The position numbers and the translations under genes are program-made. 9,679 nt of DNA, taken from positions 1 through 9,679 of the forward strand of contig JAGQWW010000076.1 of assembly GCA_020436955.1 (NCBI GenBank). Reading direction: 5' to 3'. The stretch is from Saprospiraceae bacterium. Its GTDB lineage: Bacteria > Bacteroidota > Bacteroidia > Chitinophagales > Saprospiraceae. Below the pieces are notes generated by a model. That model made no database searches. It saw nothing but the letters and a program-made list of their open reading frames with translations, and was not told where the DNA came from. Positions 1 to 6,174 of this stretch are shown here, piece after piece. Numbering within the stretch: position 1 is the stretch's first letter; each line of letters opens with the position of its first letter.

Positions 1-42
1 ATACTTCATACCTCCTACCTCCCCATTCCTCCTTCCTTCCAT
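1..42 (-). repeat. Degenerate heptamer array at the 3' end of the cytochrome gene
   Basis: On the + strand the sequence divides into 7-base units: ATACTTC (1-7), ATACCTC (8-14), CTACCTC (15-21), then weaker CCCATTC (22-28), CTCCTTC (29-35) and CTTCCAT (36-42). The first three units are convincing. The last two also encode the conserved WKEGG end of the cytochrome, so their fit may be chance. The cytochrome stop codon (15-17) sits inside the third unit. The array may continue past the window edge, where a matching inverted arm would be expected if this locus resembles 4531-4687. Confidence 0.45.
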
Positions 43-359
43 TGGACAATTACTTGGATCAGACTATCGCTTAAGGGCTCTTTTTTACTTTTAAAAGGCA
101 TAAATTCTAACTTGGAAGGGTCCAATTGGATACGGCCTATGATATCGTCAATATTGGTTTTTACGGCACTATAGGTGTCCAAAAATTTCTTTTTACCCTT
201 ATCGGGAAAATGGCAAGGGCTACATCTTTCAGCGATAATAGGTGCAACATCCCTTTCATAAGAGACCGCATTTACATCGGTAGTGGTCTTTTTTGAAACG
301 GAGCAAAATGGTAAAACCACGAAGGAACAAAACAGGGTGAGAATAAATAATTTACGCAT
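15..359 (-). CDS. Small monohaem cytochrome c, probably a periplasmic or lipid-anchored protein
   Basis: A 114-residue c-type cytochrome domain protein, probably an electron carrier or haem-binding subunit outside the inner membrane. A basic N-terminus and hydrophobic stretch (residues 3-18) form a signal peptide ending LPFC; Cys19 could be a lipoprotein cysteine, though Phe at -1 is a poor lipobox. The haem attachment motif CSPCH is at residues 46-50, and Met87 in FMPFK is a likely distal axial ligand. The C-terminal LSDSLIQVIVQWKEGG fits the last helix of single-haem cytochromes like those of Planctomycete-type and surface-protein cytochromes. I chose the Met at 359 because the frame extends upstream by 14 residues only with unrelated sequence that would bury the signal peptide. 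The gene is divergent from the FMN reductase gene, and I see no clear promoter for it. The last codons and the stop lie inside a heptamer repeat, so the extreme C-terminus (GMGR) may be repeat-derived. Redox partner unknown. Confidence 0.8.
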   Translation of the reverse strand: MRKLFILTLFCSFVVLPFCSVSKKTTTDVNAVSYERDVAPIIAERCSPCHFPDKGKKKFLDTYSAVKTNIDDIIGRIQLDPSKLEFMPFKSKKEPLSDSLIQVIVQWKEGGMGR

Positions 360-492
360 GAGAGTTAGTTTTTCAATTGAAAATGAGCACTTTAGGTTCA
401 ATTAAAAACCTGGAAAATTAAACTTGCAGGCATTTAAAGGTAATAATTTTACGAATTTATTTTTGCAATCAAATGGCTGGAAAAACCTTTCC

Positions 493-500
493 TACCTTTG
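493..500 (+). promoter_or_regulatory. Bacteroidota -7 promoter box for the FMN reductase gene
   Basis: TACCTTTG matches the TAnnTTTG -7 consensus of the Bacteroidota primary sigma factor. It lies 52 bases before the ATG at 553, giving a leader of about 45 bases. No good TTTG -33 element stands at the usual spacing; the nearest, at 462-465, is somewhat too far upstream. Confidence 0.6.
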
Positions 501-552
501 CATGTTTCTGATACTAGACACACAAAACCATCGCATTAACAAAACGGAACGC

Positions 553-1095
553 ATGATTGCAATAATCACCGGAACCAACCGTCGAAAAAGTGAAGCTCTG
601 ACTTTTGCAAGGATTTATCAGGACGAGATCGAAAAACAAACAGGAGAAAAACCACTAATTGTAAATCTTGAACATATTCCCGGCAATCTTTGGCACCCGG
701 ACATGTACGATTCAGACAAACAAGCTCCTGAGATAATCCAAATTCAGGATGAAGTGATGATTCCGGCTGAAAAACTGGTTTTTGTAGTGCCTGAATACAA
801 TGGAGGTTTTCCAGGTGCCCTAAAATTATTTCTGGACGCCCTTTCTGTAAGAGAATACAAGAAAACTTTTAAAGGGAAAAAAGCATTATTAGTAGGTATT
901 GCTTCCGGAAGAGCAGGAAATCTTCGTGGATTGGAACATCTAACCGGAATCCTAAATCATGTTGGCACCATTGTGCTCCCTAATAAACTTCCCATTTCCA
1001 GTATAGAAAAACTACTGGATGGCAGGGGTCAACTCAAAGACGAACCAACAAAACAGGTAATCACCAAACACGTAGAAGAGTTTTTAGCATTTTAA
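553..1095 (+). CDS. NADPH-dependent FMN reductase family flavoprotein
   Basis: A 180-residue cytoplasmic flavodoxin-like protein of the NADPH-dependent FMN reductase family (FMN_red), whose members use NAD(P)H to reduce FMN, quinones, azo compounds or metals. The N-terminal strand MIAIITGTNRRKS (residues 1-13) carries the FMN-phosphate loop. VVPEYNGGFPGALKLFLD (78-95) is the family's signature flavin-binding segment, and KALLVGIASGRAGNLRG (110-126) forms the following strand and loop. Length is normal for the family. The frame is open back to 424, but a start there or at 502 would fall at or before the promoter box or add unconserved sequence, so ATG 553 is chosen. The HsdR-N-type gene starts 9 bases after the stop, suggesting co-transcription. 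The physiological substrate cannot be read from the sequence. Confidence 0.88.
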   Translation: MIAIITGTNRRKSEALTFARIYQDEIEKQTGEKPLIVNLEHIPGNLWHPDMYDSDKQAPEIIQIQDEVMIPAEKLVFVVPEYNGGFPGALKLFLDALSVREYKKTFKGKKALLVGIASGRAGNLRGLEHLTGILNHVGTIVLPNKLPISSIEKLLDGRGQLKDEPTKQVITKHVEEFLAF

Positions 1096-1104
1096 GTCAA
1101 TTCC

Positions 1105-1560
1105 ATGGCATTGCTGAGCATAGATTATTTGAAAAACAGTGAATTGTTGCAGTCAAAATGCGACGATGACAAGTGTTGGTTGTTGGACCCGATTCGAAAG
1201 AAATATATCTCAAACGAACCTGAAGAATTGGTCAGGCAATTGGTGATCTGGTATTTGCATAAAGACCTGGGCTATTCCAAAAACTTTATGTCGATAGAAA
1301 AGACCATTAAAGTCAATAAACTCTGTCGACGCTATGACTTATTGGTCTTTGACAAAACCCACCAGCCAAAAATATTGGTCGAATGCAAAGCGCCTCACGT
1401 GGCTATCAATGAAAATACCTTTCGCCAGATTGCTTACTACAATTTACCCCTCCAGGTCCCTTATCTAATGGTCACCAATGGCATAAAAACCTACTGCTGT
1501 GCCATGGATTATGAAAATGAGACTTATGAGTTTATCACATTTATTCCCTCTCCTGAATAA
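1105..1560 (+). CDS. Stand-alone HsdR N-terminal-type PD-(D/E)xK nuclease domain protein
   Basis: A 151-residue protein resembling the N-terminal nuclease domain of type I restriction HsdR subunits (the small HSDR_N_2-type family common in Bacteroidota). Visible motifs: PEELVRQ (residues 39-45, first helix), RYDLLVFD with Asp78, the LVECKAP strand giving E93-x-K95, and FRQIAYYN with Gln108 and Tyr112 as a QxxxY element. The PD-(D/E)xK metal-binding set therefore appears intact. There is no helicase motor, methylase or specificity subunit in the window, so this is not a restriction system; a housekeeping role in DNA repair or replication is possible but unproven. From memory, relatives often sit near the DNA polymerase III delta gene in this phylum; that gene is absent here. 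The gene ends in tandem TAA codons (1558-1563) and follows the flavoprotein gene by 9 bases, with no SD motif. Nuclease activity is inferred only from the motifs. Confidence 0.82.
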   Translation: MALLSIDYLKNSELLQSKCDDDKCWLLDPIRKKYISNEPEELVRQLVIWYLHKDLGYSKNFMSIEKTIKVNKLCRRYDLLVFDKTHQPKILVECKAPHVAINENTFRQIAYYNLPLQVPYLMVTNGIKTYCCAMDYENETYEFITFIPSPE

Positions 1561-1577
1561 TAATACCTACAATTGGG

Positions 1578-1597
1578 ATTCAAAATAGCTTTTGAAT
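1578..1597. promoter_or_regulatory. 8-bp dyad just upstream of the threonine dehydrogenase -7 box
   Basis: ATTCAAAA (1578-1585) and TTTTGAAT (1590-1597) are perfect inverted arms around the loop TAGC. The dyad ends four bases before the -7 box at 1602 and covers the place where a -33 element should lie, so it could be an operator. It also follows the preceding gene's stop by 17 bases and could be a weak terminator, but no T tract follows. Confidence 0.4.
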
Positions 1598-1601
1598 TTG
1601 C

Positions 1602-1609
1602 TAACTTTG
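1602..1609 (+). promoter_or_regulatory. Probable Bacteroidota -7 box for the threonine dehydrogenase gene
   Basis: TAACTTTG fits TAnnTTTG and lies 54 bases before the ATG at 1664. No -33 TTTG stands at the ideal distance; TTGG at 1573-1576 is the nearest candidate. A 12-bp palindrome, CTAAATATTTAG (1615-1626), sits at about the predicted transcription start, so the promoter is bracketed by two symmetrical sequences. Confidence 0.5.
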
Positions 1610-1663
1610 AGGTCCTAAATATTTAGTCCCCTGAAATAGCGTTAACCAAATAAATCCTACGGT

Positions 1664-2617
1664 ATGAACCAGGAGAAAATTTTGATCACAGGCGCCAATG
1701 GCCAAATTGGAACTGTGTTGACTGAAGCGCTGCAAGAGCGTTATGGTGTGGATAATGTAATCGCAACTGATTTGAGGCAACCGGAACACCAGCAGGGTAT
1801 CTTCGAAGTATTGAATGTACTGGACGGGGAGAAAATGGATCACCTTGTTCAAAAATATAATGTCACTCAGATCTATCATCTTGCGGCTATCCTTTCTGCA
1901 AGTGGAGAGAAAGATCCAAGAGGCACCTGGAAAATCAACATGGACGGTTTGTTCAACGTGTTGGACACTGCCAAAAACAGAAACGTTTCCAAGATTTTCT
2001 TCCCAAGCTCAATCGCTGTTTTTGGAAAAGACACTCCTAGAGAATTTACCCCTCAAAATACGGTCATGCTCCCTACTACTGTGTACGGTATCAGCAAAGT
2101 AGCCGGTGAATTGTGGGGTCAATATTATTTTGAAAAATACGGATTGGACGTTCGTTCTATCAGATATCCGGGTATTATTGGTTACCAAAGTTTGCCGGGT
2201 GGCGGTACTACTGATTATGCAGTAGATATTTATCATAAAGCAGTGAAAGGCGAGCACTTTTCCTGCTTTTTGAAAGAAGGTACCACCTTGCCGATGATTT
2301 ACATGCCGGATGCCATCAGAGCTACGATCGAATTGATGGAAGCACCTGCTGAAAAAATCACGGTTCGAACCAGTTATAACCTCGCAGGTATGAGCTTTGC
2401 TCCTGAAGAAATTGCAGAAGCTATACAGCGCAATATCCTAAGTTTCCAGGTTAGTTATGACCCGGATCCGCTGCGACAATCCATCGCAGAAAGCTGGTCA
2501 GCATCTATCGACGATAACCAGGCAAAACAAGATTGGGGTTGGCAGCCGGAATATGACCTGGAAACCATGACCAGGGATATGATAATGAACCTGGAAAAAA
2601 AATACGCAGTCGTATAA
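1664..2617 (+). CDS. L-threonine 3-dehydrogenase, short-chain (UDP-galactose epimerase-like) type
   Basis: A 317-residue extended short-chain dehydrogenase, predicted to oxidise L-threonine with NAD+ to 2-amino-3-oxobutanoate, which glycine C-acetyltransferase (Kbl) then splits to glycine and acetyl-CoA. GANGQIG (residues 10-16) is the Rossmann NAD-binding loop, and Asp36 is placed to bind the adenosine ribose. FFPSSIAVFG (112-121) and YGISK (141-145) give the Ser and the Tyr-x3-Lys catalytic residues. PGIIGYQSLPGGG followed by TTDYAVDIY (169-190) is, from memory, the hallmark that separates these threonine dehydrogenases from sugar epimerases. It is unrelated to the zinc-dependent Tdh of E. 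coli. No kbl gene is in the window. A small membrane protein gene begins 9 bases downstream. A plain sugar epimerase is the alternative, but the GGGTTDYAV segment argues against it. Confidence 0.87.
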   Translation: MNQEKILITGANGQIGTVLTEALQERYGVDNVIATDLRQPEHQQGIFEVLNVLDGEKMDHLVQKYNVTQIYHLAAILSASGEKDPRGTWKINMDGLFNVLDTAKNRNVSKIFFPSSIAVFGKDTPREFTPQNTVMLPTTVYGISKVAGELWGQYYFEKYGLDVRSIRYPGIIGYQSLPGGGTTDYAVDIYHKAVKGEHFSCFLKEGTTLPMIYMPDAIRATIELMEAPAEKITVRTSYNLAGMSFAPEEIAEAIQRNILSFQVSYDPDPLRQSIAESWSASIDDNQAKQDWGWQPEYDLETMTRDMIMNLEKKYAVV

Positions 2618-2626
2618 ACCTCCTTT

Positions 2627-2929
2627 ATGTTTAAAAAGAATTCAATTGTCTCCGGCCTTTTGGTCGGAATCATTCTTCCAATAGTAGCTTTCGCTCTTAT
2701 GTATGGTCTTTTTGAATGGATCGAATCGATGGGAGCGGGAAAAGAAAACACCCTTTTTTCAAAAGACTTCCGTTTGCGTACGCTAGGTATTGTTTCCATC
2801 GGTCTGAATGCATTTCCCATGAATATTGCTTTTAAGAAAAAGCAAACACAAACCATGCGAGGCATTGTCATACCAACCTTTATCTTTGTTGTGGCCTGGT
2901 TACTTTATTTTGGAAAATCTGTTCTATAA
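2627..2929 (+). CDS. Small hypothetical inner-membrane protein with about three helices
   Basis: A 100-residue protein I do not recognise. Hydrophobic segments lie at about residues 7-29, 52-68 (weaker) and 79-96. The intervening loop (30-50) is mixed in charge, and a basic KKKQ patch (70-73) follows the second segment, which with the MFKK start suggests positive-inside placement. There is no catalytic motif. The start is the only sensible ATG, 9 bases after the threonine dehydrogenase stop, so it is probably co-transcribed with that gene. That link is positional only and does not show a role in threonine use. A terminator-like hairpin overlaps its stop codon. Coding is supported by the spacing, by codon use like its neighbours and by a coherent membrane topology. 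Confidence 0.7.
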   Translation: MFKKNSIVSGLLVGIILPIVAFALMYGLFEWIESMGAGKENTLFSKDFRLRTLGIVSIGLNAFPMNIAFKKKQTQTMRGIVIPTFIFVVAWLLYFGKSVL

Positions 2930-2941
2930 TCAGATTTTTTT
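2914..2941 (+). terminator. Hairpin plus T tract overlapping the membrane protein stop
   Basis: AAAATCTG (2914-2921) and CAGATTTT (2931-2938) form a perfect 8-bp stem around a 9-base loop containing the TAA stop. The T run continues to 2941. The stem is AT-rich and so weak, but its form and its place at the end of a gene pair fit intrinsic termination. A second perfect dyad, TGATGGA / TCCATCA (2971-2987, loop AAA), follows before the next gene. Confidence 0.5.
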
Positions 2942-2970
2942 GAACAAAAAGCCTGGTTTGACTTTGATAA

Positions 2971-2987
2971 TGATGGAAAATCCATCA
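2971..2987. promoter_or_regulatory. 7-bp dyad 17 bases before the acetyltransferase/nitrilase start
   Basis: TGATGGA and TCCATCA are exact inverted arms around AAA, in the short gap before the ATG at 3005. A T5 stretch follows nine bases later. It could be a second terminator stem, an operator, or a 5' leader hairpin near the start codon. I found no convincing TAnnTTTG box in this gap. Confidence 0.35.
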
Positions 2988-3004
2988 AAAATCCCTTTTT
3001 GTAT

Positions 3005-4534
3005 ATGACAGGTAATGAATTAAAAATAGAACTGCGTAATCTTCAATTGAGTGATTACGAGCAGTTGAAATCTTCTATGATAGAAGCCTACTCAGGGCTA
3101 GAAAATTCCTTTTGGAAAGAGGAAACCATTGAAAAGTTATTGGATATTTTCCCGGAAGGCCAACTTTGTGTCCTGGTAAATGGCAAGGTAGTCGGCGCAG
3201 CCCTTTCCATTATTGTCGACTATAAAAAATACGGTAACACCCATACCTACGCTGAAATCACTGACAATTACAATTTTGGAACCCACGACCCCAAAGGAGA
3301 TGTTTTATATGGCATCGATGTCTTCGTACATCCCAATTATCGAGGTATGCGATTGGGTCGAAGACTATACGACGCAAGAAAAGAACTTTGTGAAGCTTTG
3401 AATTTGCGTGCCATCATTTTCGGTGGCAGGATTCCCAACTATGAAAAATACTCCGACAAGTTAAAACCCCGACAATACATTGAGAAGGTAAAGGAAAAAG
3501 AAATTCACGACCCGGTACTTAATTTCCAGTTGGCCAATGACTTCCACGTGCGTAAAGTCTTAACCAATTACCTGGCAGGTGACACACAATCAAAGGAATT
3601 TGCCACGCTTTTGCAATGGGACAATATTTATTATGACAAGGAAGACTTGCTGATAAAACCGAAACGTACGTATGTGCGAATCGGCGCTGTGCAATGGCAA
3701 ATGCGTCTTTTTAAAAATTTTGACGCCCTTGTAGAGCAGGTTGAATACTTTGTTGACGCGGTGAGTGACTACAAATCTGACTTTATCCTTTTCCCGGAAT
3801 TATTTAATGCCCCTTTAATGGCTGAATTTAACCATCTGGGCGAAGCTAAAGCCATTCGCGGATTGGCAAAATATACGGAACCGCTGTTTGAAAAATTCAG
3901 GGAATTTGCAGTTTCCTACAATGTAAATATCATCACAGGTAGCATGCCTTACATGGAAGGCAACAACCTTTACAATCGTACCTACCTCTGCCGTAGAGAT
4001 GGATCTTACGAAGTATATCAAAAGATACACCCTACTCCATCTGAAAGAAGAGACTGGGCCATGGTTGGTGGAGACTCCATCAAGGTTTTTGATACGGATT
4101 GTGGTAAAATCGGGATTCTCATCTGTTACGATGTTGAATTCCCTGAACTCGCACGACTATATGCCCAGGAAGGCATGGAGATATTGTTCGTACCATTCCT
4201 AACAGACACCCAAAACGGGTACAATCGAGTAAGAAGATGTGCTCAGGCCCGAGCAGTAGAAAATGAATGTTACGTAGCCATCGCCGGCTGTATTGGCAAT
4301 TTGCCAAAGGTCAACAACATGGACCTTTGTTACGCCCAATCAGCTGTCTTTACACCCTCAGATTTCCCTTTCCCTACCAATGCAATAAAGGCAGAAGCTA
4401 CTCCCAATACAGAGATGATTGTAGTAGCCGACATCGACCTTGAACTCCTAAAGGACCTACATGAATTTGGAAGCGTCCAAACCATGAAAGATAGAAGGAC
4501 CGACTTGTATGAGGTGAGATTGAAGAAGAACTAG
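3005..4534 (+). CDS. Bifunctional GNAT N-acetyltransferase / carbon-nitrogen hydrolase (nitrilase superfamily)
   Basis: A 509-residue cytoplasmic two-domain fusion. Residues 6 to about 190 are a GNAT domain; DVFVHPNYRGMRLGRRLY (105-122) holds the acetyl-CoA pyrophosphate loop. Residues about 222-490 are a nitrilase-fold amidohydrolase with the Glu-Lys-Cys triad visible: Glu265 in LFPELFNAP, Lys340 in YQKIHPTPSER and Cys374 in GILICYDVEFPE. The same fusion is known in other bacteria (for example B. subtilis YhcX, about this length), but its substrate is not established to my knowledge; an amide or omega-amide is expected. ATG 3005 is chosen over the in-frame TTG at 2999. The stop TAG (4532-4534) is inside a heptamer repeat, and the gene is convergent with the permease gene. 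Both domains look complete, so a bifunctional enzyme is likely, with the acetyltransferase substrate unknown. Confidence 0.9.
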   Translation: MTGNELKIELRNLQLSDYEQLKSSMIEAYSGLENSFWKEETIEKLLDIFPEGQLCVLVNGKVVGAALSIIVDYKKYGNTHTYAEITDNYNFGTHDPKGDVLYGIDVFVHPNYRGMRLGRRLYDARKELCEALNLRAIIFGGRIPNYEKYSDKLKPRQYIEKVKEKEIHDPVLNFQLANDFHVRKVLTNYLAGDTQSKEFATLLQWDNIYYDKEDLLIKPKRTYVRIGAVQWQMRLFKNFDALVEQVEYFVDAVSDYKSDFILFPELFNAPLMAEFNHLGEAKAIRGLAKYTEPLFEKFREFAVSYNVNIITGSMPYMEGNNLYNRTYLCRRDGSYEVYQKIHPTPSERRDWAMVGGDSIKVFDTDCGKIGILICYDVEFPELARLYAQEGMEILFVPFLTDTQNGYNRVRRCAQARAVENECYVAIAGCIGNLPKVNNMDLCYAQSAVFTPSDFPFPTNAIKAEATPNTEMIVVADIDLELLKDLHEFGSVQTMKDRRTDLYEVRLKKN

Positions 4535-4558
4535 TTGCTAGTTGCTGGATGCTTGTTG
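4531..4558 (+). repeat. Heptamer array, left arm, between convergent genes
   Basis: Four consecutive 7-base units: CTAGTTG at 4531 and again at 4538, CTGGATG at 4545 and CTTGTTG at 4552. The first unit contains the stop codon of the nitrilase fusion gene. Its inverted counterpart is at 4646-4687. GCTGGATGC (4544-4552) pairs exactly with 4673-4681, and about 16 of 20 positions match over 4537-4556 against 4662-4681. Confidence 0.75.
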
Positions 4559-4645
4559 TCTTTTCTTTTCTAAGAAATGTCCCGTGAACCTTATACAACA
4601 TACATTATTGCGCATTCCCAATATTTGATTTATTTAAAGTAAAAT

Positions 4646-4687
4646 CATCCAGCATCCAGTGACAAGTAACCAGCATCCAGCTTCCAA
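4646..4687 (-). repeat. Heptamer array, right arm (inverted), at the permease 3' end
   Basis: On the + strand: CATCCAG at 4646 and 4653, TGACAAG at 4660, TAACCAG at 4667, CATCCAG at 4674 and CTTCCAA at 4681. Read on the - strand these are CTGGATG-type units, the same family as the left arm in opposite orientation. The array ends three bases before the permease stop codon (4691-4693). The 87 bases between the arms (4559-4645) hold no ORF or promoter I can support, only a weak TTTCTT/AAGAAA hairpin at 4562-4577. Confidence 0.75.
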
Positions 4688-4690
4688 TCC

Positions 4691-5995
4691 CTACTTAAAC
4701 CTTATCGCCTTCACCGGTGAAATTCTCGTAACCAGGTAGGTGGGTATGATTAGAAACAACAGGGTGATGAACATGGTACCCAGATTGAGTAACAAAATAG
4801 TGCCCCAATCAAAATGAATGGGCGCTACGTTGAGGTAATAATCAGCTTCTGAGAGCTTGATAAAACCGAAGGTCTTTTGCAGGAAACAGATACCAAGTCC
4901 AATGAGGTTGCCCCAAAACAATCCCATAGCCATAATATACCCTGCGTAATACAGGAATACTTTGCGAATGCCCCAATTGGTTTCGCCCAATGATTTCAGG
5001 ATGCCAATCATATTGGTCCGCTCCAAAATCAAAATCAAAAGGGCCGTAATCATATTGATGATGGCAACGATTAACATCAATACCAGAATAACCACTTCGT
5101 TAAGGTCCTGCAAAGCCAGCCATTCGAAAATAGCAGGAAATTTCTCCCTGATAGTCTCAGCGTATAAAGTATTGGGAAGGATATTAAAGTACAGGTAATC
5201 TGCCAAAACATTCAAGTCTTCGCGGTAATCCACTTCCACTTCAAATCCTGCTACCTGATTTTCGGTCCAGCCTAAAATTTGCTGAATATCTGCAATATCT
5301 ACAAGGGCAAACTGTTTGTCATACTCTTCCAGACCGGTTTTATAAATACCACTGATGGTAAAGCGCCTTGGAACAGCTTCGCCGTCAATAATGAAATGGA
5401 TAATAAAACGATCACCTACTCCTATTTCGAGGCGGTCCGCAGTTTGTCTGGAAATTAATATGGGGCGTTCCTCTGTTTTTTCACCGGGTTGAAAGATTTC
5501 CCCTTCTTTTAGATTCTTTTTTAAAAAATCCCAATTAAAATCTTCCCCGACACCTTTTAAAAGGATGCCTTCTATTTGCTTTTTGGTCTGAATGATACCC
5601 GGCAAAATGGCAAAGGATTGTACATGGCTGAATCCACCCAAAGTCGATTTTTCAACATCCGTATTGGGAATGGTGACCCCTAAAATTTCCATCGGACCAT
5701 CATAACTTACTGATGCTGTATGCTCCAATTCTTTTAAAAAAGGCTGGTCCTTGTCGATGGGTTGGGTTTCAAACAGCGAACGATTCACCTTGGCATCAGT
5801 GATATGAATATGCCCCCAAAAGCCGAAAACTTTACCGGTGATTTCCTTTTTAAAGCCTGACATCATGGAGGTGGTTACCAACATAACTGTCAAACTAAGC
5901 GCCACTGCAGCAGTAGCAATCACTATAATCAGCCTGGTAAAAGACTGTTTACCGGATTTAGCGACCCGCAATGCAAGAAATCGTTGAAAGTTCAT
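4691..5995 (-). CDS. FtsX-family ABC transporter permease, LolC/LolE-like
   Basis: A 434-residue inner-membrane permease of the MacB/LolCE/FtsX family, probably the membrane part of a lipoprotein-release ABC transporter. Topology is the family's: one N-terminal helix (about residues 21-45), a large periplasmic domain (46 to about 298), then three helices (300-325, 345-372, 398-422). The opening LALRVAKSGKQSFTRLI matches the LolC/E N-terminus. ERTNMIGILKSLGETNWGIR (325-344) is the cytoplasmic coupling segment that contacts the ATPase. The start is placed at 5995 (MNFQRFLALR); an upstream in-frame Met adds 13 non-conserved residues. No LolD-type ATPase gene is in the window, so it must be encoded elsewhere. 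From memory, relatives in Bacteroidota often sit beside rbfA; here tyrS and a protease gene lie between. The gene is divergent from tyrS and convergent with the nitrilase fusion. LolC versus LolE cannot be decided, since one permease often serves in this phylum. Confidence 0.87.
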   Translation of the reverse strand: MNFQRFLALRVAKSGKQSFTRLIIVIATAAVALSLTVMLVTTSMMSGFKKEITGKVFGFWGHIHITDAKVNRSLFETQPIDKDQPFLKELEHTASVSYDGPMEILGVTIPNTDVEKSTLGGFSHVQSFAILPGIIQTKKQIEGILLKGVGEDFNWDFLKKNLKEGEIFQPGEKTEERPILISRQTADRLEIGVGDRFIIHFIIDGEAVPRRFTISGIYKTGLEEYDKQFALVDIADIQQILGWTENQVAGFEVEVDYREDLNVLADYLYFNILPNTLYAETIREKFPAIFEWLALQDLNEVVILVLMLIVAIINMITALLILILERTNMIGILKSLGETNWGIRKVFLYYAGYIMAMGLFWGNLIGLGICFLQKTFGFIKLSEADYYLNVAPIHFDWGTILLLNLGTMFITLLFLIIPTYLVTRISPVKAIRFK

Positions 5996-6094
5996 TGAAT
6001 GAAATATAGGGCGAATATCCAAAGCCCATAGCATAGAATGAAATATGCAACTGATTTTTTATAGTGCTAATTTTTACATGAAGCAGGATTAAAA

Positions 6095-6102
6095 TACCTT
6101 TG
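6095..6102 (+). promoter_or_regulatory. Bacteroidota -7 promoter box for tyrS
   Basis: TACCTTTG fits TAnnTTTG and lies 72 bases before the tyrS ATG. The 15 bases AAAATACCTTTGCCG (6091-6105) are identical to those ahead of rbfA (9517-9531). The -33 region is a T-rich run (6071-6075) without a clear TTTG. The leader of about 65 bases holds an out-of-frame ATG at 6120 opening a 36-codon frame that overlaps the tyrS start. Confidence 0.65.
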
Positions 6103-6174
6103 CCGCTTCTTTTCCAAAAATGGAAATGGAACTAATTAAAAAAACACCAGGTTTTATCAATTCAAATACGAAAG

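Noticed and set aside
424..552. N-terminal extension of the FMN reductase
   Set aside because: It would start upstream of the TACCTTTG promoter box, and the extra 43 residues do not resemble the family; the fold begins at MIAIITGT.
1105..1560. Remnant of a type I restriction locus
   Set aside because: Length and composition match the known stand-alone small family, with no broken hsdM, hsdS or helicase sequence around it.
2455..2871. 138-codon open frame on the - strand across the threonine dehydrogenase end and the membrane protein gene
   Set aside because: Overlaps two better supported + strand genes and has no recognisable motif or promoter.
4559..4645. Possible small gene or RNA in the spacer between heptamer arms
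   Set aside because: No open frame, no TAnnTTTG box and only a weak 6-bp AT-rich hairpin.
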